A program made the translations under genes and the position numbers. From Streptomyces sp. ISL-10 (GTDB taxonomy: Bacteria; Actinomycetota; Actinomycetes; Streptomycetales; Streptomycetaceae): DNA of 64,000 nt. Location of the stretch: positions 1 through 64,000 of the forward strand of contig NZ_JAGGOJ010000028.1 of NCBI RefSeq assembly GCF_018614575.1, written 5' to 3'. The notes below the pieces were generated by a model. The model had not been told where the DNA came from. It was given only the letters and a program-made list of their open reading frames with translations, and did no database searches. How positions within the stretch are numbered: the stretch's first letter is position 1; every line of letters begins with the position of its first letter. Below are positions 43,733-51,493 of the stretch, one piece after another.

Positions 43733-44875
43733 ATGACGGAGACCACGGTCGGCATCGGCGGAGCGGCGGAGAGCACCGACATGGTGCTCAACATCGGTCC
43801 CCAGCATCCCTCCACACACGGTGTGCTGCGGCTGCGTCTCGTGCTGGACGGCGAGCGCATCCGGCACGCGGAGCCGGTCGTCGGCTATATGCACCGCGGC
43901 GCCGAGAAGCTCTTCGAGGCGCGCGACTACCGCCAGATCGTGGTGCTGGCCAACCGGCACGACTGGCTCTCCGCCTTCTCCAACGAGCTCGGCGTCGTCA
44001 TGGCAGTCGAGCGCATGCTCGGCATGGAGGTCCCGGAGCGCGCGGTGTGGACCCGTACGCTCCTCGCCGAGCTCAACCGGGTCCTCAACCACCTGATGTT
44101 TCTCGGGTCGTATCCGCTCGAACTGGGCGGTATCACCCCGGTGTTCCACGCCTTCCGCGAGCGCGAAGAGCTCCAGGCCGTCATGGAGGAGGTCTCCGGC
44201 GGCCGGATGCACTACATGTTCAACCGGGTCGGCGGCCTCAAGGAGGACCTGCCGGCCGGCTGGCTCGGGCGGGCCCGGCACGCGGTGGCCGACGTCCGCT
44301 CCCGGATGGACGTGTACGACCACCTGGTCCTCGGCAACGAGATCTTCCGCGGCCGTACACGCGGTGTGGGCGTCCTGTCGGCCGATGCGGTGCACGCGTT
44401 CGGGGTGAGCGGGCCCATCGCCCGGGCGTCGGGCGTCGACTTCGACCTGCGCCGGGACGAGCCGTACCTCGCGTACGGGGAGCTGCAGGACACGCTCACG
44501 GTCGTCACCCGCTCCGCCGGCGACTGCCTGGCCCGCTTCGAGGTACTGCTGGAGCAGACGCACAACGCGCTCGACCTGGCGGACGCCTGCCTGGACCGCA
44601 TCGCCGAGCTGCCGCCGGGCCCGATCAACCAGCGGCTGCCCAAGGTGCTGAAGGCACCCGAGGGCCACACCTACGCCTGGACCGAGAACCCGCTCGGCAT
44701 CAACGGCTACTACCTGGTCTCCAAGGGCGACAAGACCCCTTACCGGCTCAAGCTGCGCTCGGCGTCGTACAACAACATCCAGGCCCTGACCGTGCTGCTG
44801 CCGGGGACGCTCGTCGCGGACATGGTCGCGATCCTGGGATCGCTGTTCTTCGTCGTCGGCGACATCGACAAGTAG
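43733..44875 (+). CDS. nuoD: Orphan NADH-quinone oxidoreductase subunit D-like protein
   Basis: 380 residues homologous to NuoD/NDUFS2 over the whole length: VLNIGPQHPSTHGVLRLRLV, GYMHRGAEKLFEARDYRQIV, LNHLMFLGSYPLELGGITPV, SGGRMHYMFNRVGGLKEDLP and AYTWTENPLGINGYYLVS-like C-terminus. His25 and His29 and the methylatable arginine (R55 in MHRGAEK) are conserved. The quinone-site tyrosine of canonical subunits (RLDYVS) is Trp78 here (RHDWLS), and the protein ends in DIDK rather than EVDR. No other nuo gene is near. CAGACT lies 7 nt before the ATG; GTG 43727 is an alternative start. Confidence 0.93.
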   Translation: MTETTVGIGGAAESTDMVLNIGPQHPSTHGVLRLRLVLDGERIRHAEPVVGYMHRGAEKLFEARDYRQIVVLANRHDWLSAFSNELGVVMAVERMLGMEVPERAVWTRTLLAELNRVLNHLMFLGSYPLELGGITPVFHAFREREELQAVMEEVSGGRMHYMFNRVGGLKEDLPAGWLGRARHAVADVRSRMDVYDHLVLGNEIFRGRTRGVGVLSADAVHAFGVSGPIARASGVDFDLRRDEPYLAYGELQDTLTVVTRSAGDCLARFEVLLEQTHNALDLADACLDRIAELPPGPINQRLPKVLKAPEGHTYAWTENPLGINGYYLVSKGDKTPYRLKLRSASYNNIQALTVLLPGTLVADMVAILGSLFFVVGDIDK

Positions 44876-44899
44876 GCGTCGGCCCGGCAGGCAGGGCGG

Positions 44900-44926
44900 C
44901 AGGCGGCGAGTAGGCCTCGCCGCCTG
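44900..44926. terminator. Bidirectional terminator after nuoD-like gene
   Basis: Perfect 11-bp stem CAGGCGGCGAG/CTCGCCGCCTG with a 5-nt loop between two converging genes. Confidence 0.85.
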
Positions 44927-44941
44927 GCGCGGACGGCCGTC

Positions 44942-46027
44942 CTACGAGACCGCGTCGCGCAGCTGGGCCACGTCCAGTTGCTCCGTCTCGTCGTGCGCGG
45001 TCAGGTCGATGACCTTGCCGACCGCGCGGGGCTCCTTCACGCGCACGGCCGCCAGGGCCTCTTCGCCCACCACGTCGGCGAGGTCCTCTTGCTGCGCGGC
45101 CTCGATCGCCTTCTGTACCGGCTGTGTGACCTGCTGCGCGACCCGCGCGGAGTCGACGCCCGCGTCGGCGCCCGCGTCGGCGCCCGTGCCGGTGCCCGCG
45201 TCGGCGCCCGTGCCGGTGCCCGTGCCGGTGCCCGTCCCGAAGAAGTCGAAGCCGCCCTCGGGGCGCTTGGCGCGCGAACGCTGGGCGCCGTAGGGCACGA
45301 TCGACGAGGCGGCGGGCACGGGACGGCGCGCGGGCAGGGCGGACGCCGGACGGGCGTGCTGCCCGGCCCCGGCGCCCGCCGCGTGCTTCCCCTGCGGTTC
45401 CTCCGCCTCCCGTGCCCGCTCGGCCAGATCCCGCGCGCGGGCCTCCTCGACGGTGCGCCTGGCCTCCTGGGCAGCGGCATTGCGCGAGAGGTCCTCCAGC
45501 GCCTTGGCGGCCCGCAGATACATCGAAGGGGTCGGCGTCGAACCGGCCGGCAGCAGGGCCTTCGCCGGCGCGGCCGCCTCGATCGCGAGTTGCCTGCGGC
45601 CCTCCAGGGCGCTGGCGCGCTCCGTCTCCGCGTTCGCGTACCGCCGCAGCAGGGCGGCGTGTTCCCCGCGCAGTCCGGCGAGCTCCACCCGCTTGACGCG
45701 CAGCTTGGCGTCGAGCTTCATGCGCAGCTCCCGCGACTCCTCGACGTCCGCCTCGAGCTCCGCTATACGCTCCTCGGTCTTCCACTGGTCGCTGGCGCGC
45801 GCACGGCTGAGCTCCGCGACCCGGCGGCCCGCGCTGCGGTCCCAACTGCGCATGAGCACAGCGCCGGTGACCGCGGCGGCAGCGGCTGCCGCCACCAGGA
45901 TGCGAAGAGCTACGGCATTTCCGACGAACCACGCGCCGGCAGCGCACAGTACCGACGCTCCGGCCACGGCCGAAGGTGGCAGCAGCTTGTGCAGGGGCGG
46001 GGAATGGCGGTGGCGTCCACGTGGCAT
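44942..46027 (-). CDS. Membrane-anchored coiled-coil protein
   Basis: 361 residues, function unknown. Two adjacent hydrophobic segments (VAGASVLCAAGAWFVGNAVA about 20-39 and ILVAAAAAAAVTGAVLM about 43-59) are followed by a long coiled coil (about 65-160: EERIAELEADVEESRELRMK, then RVELAGLRGEHAALLRRYAN). Ala/Arg-rich segments and a GTGT/GADA low-complexity run (about 265-290) from a 12-bp minisatellite precede an acidic C-terminus. ATG follows TAAATT by 7 nt. Convergent with nuoD-like gene. Confidence 0.82.
   Translation of the reverse strand: MPRGRHRHSPPLHKLLPPSAVAGASVLCAAGAWFVGNAVALRILVAAAAAAAVTGAVLMRSWDRSAGRRVAELSRARASDQWKTEERIAELEADVEESRELRMKLDAKLRVKRVELAGLRGEHAALLRRYANAETERASALEGRRQLAIEAAAPAKALLPAGSTPTPSMYLRAAKALEDLSRNAAAQEARRTVEEARARDLAERAREAEEPQGKHAAGAGAGQHARPASALPARRPVPAASSIVPYGAQRSRAKRPEGGFDFFGTGTGTGTGTGADAGTGTGADAGADAGVDSARVAQQVTQPVQKAIEAAQQEDLADVVGEEALAAVRVKEPRAVGKVIDLTAHDETEQLDVAQLRDAVS
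45162..45233. repeat. 12-bp minisatellite, six units, in frame
   Basis: Units GCGTCGGCGCCC (x3) and GTGCCGGTGCCC (x3) encode GADA and GTGT tetrapeptides on the minus strand. Confidence 0.9.
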
Positions 46028-46034
46028 GGCCAGA

Positions 46035-46040
46035 AATTTA
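46035..46040 (-). promoter_or_regulatory. -10 box (TAAATT), leaderless spacing
   Basis: TAAATT then 7 nt then ATG 46027. Confidence 0.5.
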
Positions 46041-46111
46041 CCGCGCGTAGAGGTCTTGTGGGGTGTCGGCCCGGCAAATCTCTGGTCGAAAACGCCGGGC
46101 CGGCAACATCC

Positions 46112-47089
46112 CTACTTCTCGAGCAGCCCCTTCGAACGGAGATAGTCCCTCGCGGCGTCCTCCGGCTTCGCCCGCTCGGCGTCCACCGAGCGGTTCAACT
46201 CGGTGAGATCCGCGGTGGTCAGCACATCCGAGAGCTTGCCGAGGACTTCGGCTATCTCCTTGCCCCCGGCGTCCCGCGCATTGACCAGGGGCAGGACGTT
46301 GTCGGCGTTCTGGAGCTTCTTGTCGTCCTCCAGCAGCACAAGTCCGAAGCTCTCCAGCGTGGCATCGGTGGTGGTGGTCAGCACGAGCTGGTCCTCACCG
46401 TCCTTGACCGCCTGCTTGGCCTGCGGCGTCCCGACGCCCTTGGGGTCCACGCCCGCGACCTCGATGCCGTACGTCTTCTTCAGACCGGGGGCGCAGAAGG
46501 GCCTGATCTCGCACTCGTCACCCGCCGCGATCTTCACCTTCAGCTTCGACTTCCCGAGATCGGAAAGCGTCTTGAGGCTGTTCTTCTCGGCGAATTCCCT
46601 GGAGACCGCGAACGCGTTCTGGTCGACGGCCTCGCCCGCGTCGAGCACCTTCAGTCCGCGCGGTTCGGCGAGCTTGGTGAGCGCGGCGACGGTGGCGGCG
46701 ACATCGCTGGAGGCGACGGGCTCGTCCTCGGGTGCCTTCGGCCCGTTCACCTTGGCGTTGAGGAATTCGGCGACCGTGGCGGCATATTCCGGTACGACGT
46801 CTATCTCGCCGTTCTCCAGGGACGGTTCGTACAGCTCGCGGTTCTTCACCGTGGTGACCGACGTCTTGTATCCGGCGTCGGCCAGCAGCTGGGCGTAGAG
46901 CTCGGCGAGCACCTTGGACTCGGTGAAGGCCGCAGCGCCGACGACGAGCGTGCCCTTCTCACCGGACCCGGCCGCCGAGCCGCCGCCGTCCTTCTCCTGC
47001 TCCAGGCTGTCGCCGCCGCACGCGGCCAGAGAACCCACGAGGGCCACCACACCGAGTACCGCGCCCGCGACGCGTGAGGTCTTGCACAT
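46112..47089 (-). CDS. Osmoprotectant ABC transporter substrate-binding lipoprotein
   Basis: 325 residues, OpuAC/ProX (glycine-betaine/choline/carnitine) type. Lipobox LVGSLAAC near residue 24; then LVVGAAAFTESKVLAELYAQ, typical of the OpuC/OsmX group, and YGIEVAGVDPKGVGTPQAKQ and QLVLTTTTDATLESFGLVLL. ATG with GGAGAACCTG upstream. It is the last gene of the permease-permease-binding protein unit; the ATPase is divergently encoded at 48671. The ligand is probably a quaternary amine, inferred from family. Confidence 0.94.
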   Translation of the reverse strand: MCKTSRVAGAVLGVVALVGSLAACGGDSLEQEKDGGGSAAGSGEKGTLVVGAAAFTESKVLAELYAQLLADAGYKTSVTTVKNRELYEPSLENGEIDVVPEYAATVAEFLNAKVNGPKAPEDEPVASSDVAATVAALTKLAEPRGLKVLDAGEAVDQNAFAVSREFAEKNSLKTLSDLGKSKLKVKIAAGDECEIRPFCAPGLKKTYGIEVAGVDPKGVGTPQAKQAVKDGEDQLVLTTTTDATLESFGLVLLEDDKKLQNADNVLPLVNARDAGGKEIAEVLGKLSDVLTTADLTELNRSVDAERAKPEDAARDYLRSKGLLEK

Positions 47090-47148
47090 CAGGTTCTCCG
47101 TCCATGCGACCGATATACCGAAACAAAGGGGGGCATCAGCGCACCGCG

Positions 47149-47832
47149 TCAGCCTCCCGCAGACGCCGCGGCCTTGCGCAGCGGGTTCAGCAGCCGGTCG
47201 GCGGCGACCAGCAGCCCCTCCACCAGGAGTGCGAGCCCGGCGGCGAGCAGCGCCCCCGCGACGACCTGCGGGGTGTTGTACGTGTTGAATCCGGCCGTGA
47301 TGATCCTGCCCAGCCCGCCCTGCCCCACCATCGACGCGATCGTCGCCGTGGCCACCACCTGGACGGCGGCGGACCGCAGCCCGGTCATCAGCAGCGGATA
47401 GGCGAGGGGCAGCTCCACGCGGAGGAACAGCTGGCCGCCCGACATGCCCATCCCCCGCGCGACCTCGACCACCGCGCGGTCCACCTCCCGCATGCCCACA
47501 TACGCGTTCGTCAGCAGCGGCGGGACGGCGAAGAGGACCAGCGCGCTGATCGTCGGCACATAGCCGGCGCTGCGCAGCGGCGTGAGCATGAACAGCGCGA
47601 GGACGGCGAAGACCGGGATCGCACGGCCGGCGTTGGAGAGGTTGACCGCGAGGGCCCCGCCCCTGCCGATGTGCCCGAGCCACAGAGCGATCGGCAGGGC
47701 GATCGCACAGGCCAGCGCGAGCGCCGCACCACTGACGTACACATGCTCGCCCAGCCGGTGCCAGGCACCGCCTTCCCCCTGCCAGTTCGACCCGGTGGTG
47801 AGCCACGTCCACGCATCGGCTACCACGCCCAT
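47149..47832 (-). CDS. Osmoprotectant ABC transporter permease
   Basis: 227 residues, five to six membrane spans. Binding-protein-dependent transport signature in VVEVARGMGMSGGQLFLRVE (EAA loop) followed by LPLAYPLLMTGLRSAAVQVV; ATIASMVGQGGLGRIITAGF is also typical of OpuCB/OpuCD. ATG overlaps the stop of the upstream permease gene by one base (TGATG). Confidence 0.94.
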   Translation of the reverse strand: MGVVADAWTWLTTGSNWQGEGGAWHRLGEHVYVSGAALALACAIALPIALWLGHIGRGGALAVNLSNAGRAIPVFAVLALFMLTPLRSAGYVPTISALVLFAVPPLLTNAYVGMREVDRAVVEVARGMGMSGGQLFLRVELPLAYPLLMTGLRSAAVQVVATATIASMVGQGGLGRIITAGFNTYNTPQVVAGALLAAGLALLVEGLLVAADRLLNPLRKAAASAGG

Positions 47833-48530
47833 CAGACCTTCGCCTCCGCCGTGCGTATGCGCGTCCAGGGGGTGAGCAGCCGCTGGGCGCCGAGGAGAGC
47901 CACGTCCGCGAGCACCGCCAGCAGCACACACAGCACGGAGGCGGTCAGCACCTGCGCCTTGAAGGTCGTCTGCACGCCGTCGTCTATGAGGTTGCCGAGG
48001 CCGCCCTTGCCGACGAGGGCGCCGACCGTCGTCAGCGCGATCGTCGAGACCGTCGCTATGCGCACACCCGCCATCAGCGCGGGAAGCGCCAAGGGCAGCT
48101 CCACCTCCCACAGCAGGCGGGCCGGCCCGTACCCCATGCCTCGGGCGGCCTCGCGCACCTCGGCGGGCACCGCCTGGAGCCCGGCCAGGATGTTCCGCAC
48201 GAGGATGGTGAGGGAGTAGAGCACGAGGCCCGTCACGACCAGGGCCGCGGACAGTCCGAAGAAGGGCAGCAGCAGCGAGAACATCGCGAGCGAGGGGATC
48301 GTGTAGAGCAGGGTCGTCAGGCCGAGCACCGGGCCCGCGAACCGCGGCTGCGCGCGCACGAGCAGCGCGAGAGGCAGAGCGACCGCCAGTCCGATCATTA
48401 CCGACGCCACGGTGATCCAGACGTGCTGGACCGTCGCGTCCGTCAACTCGGTGCTGCGGCTGCGCAGATACTCCGCACAGAACCAGTCGTTCGCCGCGAG
48501 GCAGCTGCTCGTGGCCCGTCCCGTACCCAT
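47832..48530 (-). CDS. Osmoprotectant ABC transporter permease (second)
   Basis: 232 residues. Membrane permease paralogous to its neighbour: HVWITVASVMIGLAVALPLA, YTIPSLAMFSLLLPFFGLSA, EAA loop VREAARGMGYGPARLLWEVE, and LTTVGALVGKGGLGNLIDDG. The external loop after the start (CLAANDWFCAEYLRSRSTEL) has two cysteines. ATG 48530 is chosen because GGGGGAGG lies about 9 nt upstream; an in-frame codon at 48575 is possible. First gene of the unit. Confidence 0.92.
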   Translation of the reverse strand: MGTGRATSSCLAANDWFCAEYLRSRSTELTDATVQHVWITVASVMIGLAVALPLALLVRAQPRFAGPVLGLTTLLYTIPSLAMFSLLLPFFGLSAALVVTGLVLYSLTILVRNILAGLQAVPAEVREAARGMGYGPARLLWEVELPLALPALMAGVRIATVSTIALTTVGALVGKGGLGNLIDDGVQTTFKAQVLTASVLCVLLAVLADVALLGAQRLLTPWTRIRTAEAKV

Positions 48531-48670
48531 CCCTCCCCACCTCCCCCGGATGGCGAACACAAGTCTGACGATCAACGGTCACGACCCTAACCCCGACCAC
48601 TGACAATCGCCGAGAACCGGCACATTGCAGCAACATGGCTTTCACACAAGCGCCGTCACAATGGGGAGCC
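48531..48670. promoter_or_regulatory. Divergent promoter region of the osmoprotectant system
   Basis: 140 bp between permease and ATPase starts. TAGGGT at 48584-48589 (minus) is a possible -10 for the permease unit; CACAAT at 48656-48661 (plus) lies 9 nt before the ATPase ATG. A TTGC-A-GCAA palindrome at 48625-48633 could be an operator. No osmotic-control element is recognised. Confidence 0.4.
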
Positions 48671-49843
48671 ATGATCCGTTTCGACAGTGTCAGCAAGCGG
48701 TACGCGGATGGCACCATCGCCGTGGACGACCTCTCCTTCGAGGTCGCCGAGGGTGAACTGGTCACGCTCGTGGGCCCCTCGGGCTGCGGCAAGACGACCA
48801 CCATGAAGATGGTCAACCGCCTCATAGAGCCGAGCAGCGGCCGCATTTTCATGGACGGACAGGACATCTCCGCCGTCGACCCCGTCGCGCTGCGCCGCCG
48901 CATCGGCTATGTGATCCAGCAGGTCGGACTGTTTCCGCACAGGACCGTCCTCGACAACACGGCCACCGTTCCCCATCTCCTCGGCACCGGCCGTGCCAAG
49001 GCCCGGGCGCGCGCCGCCGAACTGCTCGACCTCGTCGGACTCGACCCCGCCGTCTACGGCGACCGCTACCCCGAGCAGCTGTCCGGCGGCCAGCGCCAGC
49101 GCGTCGGCGTCGCCCGCGCGCTCGCCGCCGACCCGCCCGTGCTGCTGATGGACGAGCCGTTCGGCGCGGTCGATCCCGTGGTCCGCGAGCACCTGCAGAA
49201 CGAGTTCCTCAAGTTGCAGTCGCAGGTGCGCAAAACGGTCCTGTTCGTCACCCACGACATCGAGGAGGCCGTGCGCCTCGGGGACCGCATCGCCGTCTAC
49301 GGCCAGGGCAGGATCGAGCAGTTGGACGCGCCCGCCACCGTGCTGGGCGCTCCCGCCAACGACTACGTGGCCGACTTCGTCGGCGCCGACCGCGGGCTCA
49401 AGCGGCTCTCCGTCACCCCCATCGAGGAAGGCGATCTGGAGCAGCCGCCCGTCGTACACCTCGGTGACCCGCTGCCCCGCGAGCTCGGCGCGCGCTGGGC
49501 CGTGGTCCTCGACGGGGAGGACAATCTGCATGGCTGGATCTCCGCCGAGCAGGCGCGACGCAGCGGTTCGGTGGGCGAGCACGCCCGCCGCATGGAGGCC
49601 TGGCTGCCGGTCGGCGCCTCGCTCAAGCAGGCGTTCGCCACGATGCTCCAGCACGACGCGGGCTGGATCGCGGTGATCGACAAGGAGGAGACGTGCCGAT
49701 TCCTCGGCGTGCTGACCCCGGCCGGGCTGCACGAGGCGCTGCGCCGCTCGATCGACGCGGACGCACAGGACATCGCGCGGGCGGATGTCGCGCTGGAGTC
49801 GATCGCCGCGGCGCCGAAACCCGTCTCCACCGACAAGGGCTGA
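48671..49843 (+). CDS. Osmoprotectant ABC transporter ATP-binding protein
   Basis: 390 residues, OpuCA/ProV type. ATPase domain about 1-240: VTLVGPSGCGKTTTMKMVNR (Walker A), YVIQQVGLFPHRTV (Q-loop), LSGGQRQRVGVARALA (signature), LLMDEPFGAVDP (Walker B) and FVTHDIEEAVRLGD (H-loop). The last ~110 residues form a pair of CBS-like motifs (WAVVLDGEDNLHGWISAEQA; GWIAVIDKEETCRFLGVLTP) used in this family to sense ionic strength. ATG has GGGGAG upstream. Divergent from its permease genes. Confidence 0.95.
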   Translation: MIRFDSVSKRYADGTIAVDDLSFEVAEGELVTLVGPSGCGKTTTMKMVNRLIEPSSGRIFMDGQDISAVDPVALRRRIGYVIQQVGLFPHRTVLDNTATVPHLLGTGRAKARARAAELLDLVGLDPAVYGDRYPEQLSGGQRQRVGVARALAADPPVLLMDEPFGAVDPVVREHLQNEFLKLQSQVRKTVLFVTHDIEEAVRLGDRIAVYGQGRIEQLDAPATVLGAPANDYVADFVGADRGLKRLSVTPIEEGDLEQPPVVHLGDPLPRELGARWAVVLDGEDNLHGWISAEQARRSGSVGEHARRMEAWLPVGASLKQAFATMLQHDAGWIAVIDKEETCRFLGVLTPAGLHEALRRSIDADAQDIARADVALESIAAAPKPVSTDKG

Positions 49844-50196
49844 CGGTTGCCGGGCACGCACCGGGCGGGAACGCGGCTCCGGGGCACGCCAACGGGTTGG
49901 ACGCGGCCCACGCGAGTGGCGTCCGGTCCGTCCGCGCGGACCGTGTCCGCCCCTGGTGCCCGGTCGCCCGCAGGGCGGGCGACCGGCGAGGGCTGCGCCA
50001 CGGCCGGGCAGGCCGGGCCCGGTGCTGCTCCCCGGCTGGACATGACGCCCCGCTCACCCCACAAGGCCCCCCACAAGGCAATTACGTCGCCCTCGCCGAC
50101 AGCCCGCCCCCCAGCCGACACCCCGCGCCTCCCCCACGCCGGCTGGGCGCAACGCCTGCGCGAGGAGCCCCCTGGGGGCGCCGCGTCGGCGCCGCG
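49844..50196. other. 350-bp GC-rich spacer
   Basis: No gene seen. It contains the strong hairpin at 49960-49986 and a repeated CCCACAAGGC near 50057-50080. Confidence 0.6.
49960..49986. terminator. Terminator downstream of the osmoprotectant ATPase
   Basis: Perfect 12-bp stem CCGGTCGCCCGC/GCGGGCGACCGG with a 3-nt loop between two converging genes. Confidence 0.85.
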
Positions 50197-51306
50197 TCAC
50201 GTCGCGCTGAGGCGGCTGCTCAGCCACTCCAGGGCCGGCGGGATCTCCCGGCGCCAGGTGTTGAAGTTGTGCCCGCCGCTGTCGAGCACGATCGACGACA
50301 CCCGCGCGGGCGCCTTCACCTTCTCGATGAAGGCCAGAGTCCCCTTCAGGTTGCCCTCGCCCTGCCGGGACGTCGTGACCAGGAACGACGACCTGCCCTG
50401 CGGCAGATGGTCCAGGCTCCACAGCAGGTCCGCCCGCTGCCGGGCCCGCTGGTCGCCGTGGAAGAGGTCGCCCGTCGTCGGGTCCTCGGCGGCCTTGTAG
50501 TACGCGGAAAGACCGGCCCCCGCCGCGAACCGCCCCGGATGGTGCAGCGCGATCTTCAAGGCGCAGTAACCGCCTGTGGAGTTGCCGATGAACCCCCAGT
50601 TCCGCGGTGCCGTGCCGACCCGGTACGTCTCCGAGACCGCCTTCGGCAGGTCCGTCGCGAAGAACGTCTCGGCCTTGGGCCCGCCCGGCACGTCCACGCA
50701 CTCGGTGTCCCTCGGCGGCGCGACGGTCGGCCGCAGCATCACCAGGACCATCGGCTGTATCCGCCCTTCCCCAGCCAGCCTGTGCGCCGTGGACGGGTAC
50801 TTGAGGCCCTTGAGCAGGTTCTCCGCCGTGCCCGGGTAACCGGTGAGCACGACGGCCGCCGGGAAGGTTCTGTGCCGGTACTTCTCCTGGAAGTACTCCG
50901 GCGGCAGGTAGACGTACGCGGGGCTGTTGATCCCCGACGTCGCCCCGGCCACGACGACCTTGTGGATCTGCCCGCCGGTCACCGCCCGCGCGCCGCCCGG
51001 CACATCGGGCCTGCGCTTCTCGACGACCTTGATGCTGCTGCCCGCCGAGTGGTCCTGAACGACACCGGTCTCCTGTTCCTGTCCGAAGAGGTCGGCCCAG
51101 GAGCCGTAGAACAGGAAGGAGTTGTTGGCGGCGAGGGCGACGGCGGCGAACAGCGTGACCTGCGTGGCGAGCAGCAGTCCGATCCGCCCGGCCACCGGCC
51201 GCGGCCCCCTGCGGGCCAGCCGGGGCCACAGCCACACGGTGGCGGTGAACAGCAGGACCGCTGCCGCTACGGCCAAGGCCAGGACTTTGTTGCTGGTCAG
51301 ACCCAT
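50197..51306 (-). CDS. Membrane-anchored esterase (antigen 85/EstA-like alpha/beta hydrolase)
   Basis: 369 residues. Two N-terminal hydrophobic segments (VLALAVAAAVLLFTATVWLW about 8-27; GLLLATQVTLFAAVALAA about 42-60) anchor it. The hydrolase domain follows: YVYLPPEYFQEKYRHRTFPA, AVVLTGYPGT, nucleophile elbow GFIGNSTGGYCALKIALHHP (Ser in GNSTG) and catalytic His in SGGHNFNTWRREIPPALEWL. Such proteins are secreted or surface esterases; the substrate is not known. Divergent from the MprF-like gene across 187 bp. Confidence 0.9.
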   Translation of the reverse strand: MGLTSNKVLALAVAAAVLLFTATVWLWPRLARRGPRPVAGRIGLLLATQVTLFAAVALAANNSFLFYGSWADLFGQEQETGVVQDHSAGSSIKVVEKRRPDVPGGARAVTGGQIHKVVVAGATSGINSPAYVYLPPEYFQEKYRHRTFPAAVVLTGYPGTAENLLKGLKYPSTAHRLAGEGRIQPMVLVMLRPTVAPPRDTECVDVPGGPKAETFFATDLPKAVSETYRVGTAPRNWGFIGNSTGGYCALKIALHHPGRFAAGAGLSAYYKAAEDPTTGDLFHGDQRARQRADLLWSLDHLPQGRSSFLVTTSRQGEGNLKGTLAFIEKVKAPARVSSIVLDSGGHNFNTWRREIPPALEWLSSRLSAT

Positions 51307-51493
51307 GGGTTCATGCGCTTTCTGCTTCGGTCCGGCGTCGGTGATCCGCGCCCGGCAGGGGCCGGTTCGCCGAGAATTTCCCGGTGGCGGATGAACCCGC
51401 CTCCGGTAAGTGCCGTCCTAGAGAGCGCACATCGTCCGGGGCCGACCGACCTGAGGCCCGGACGCAGGATCTCTCGCGGAGTCACGGGAAGCG

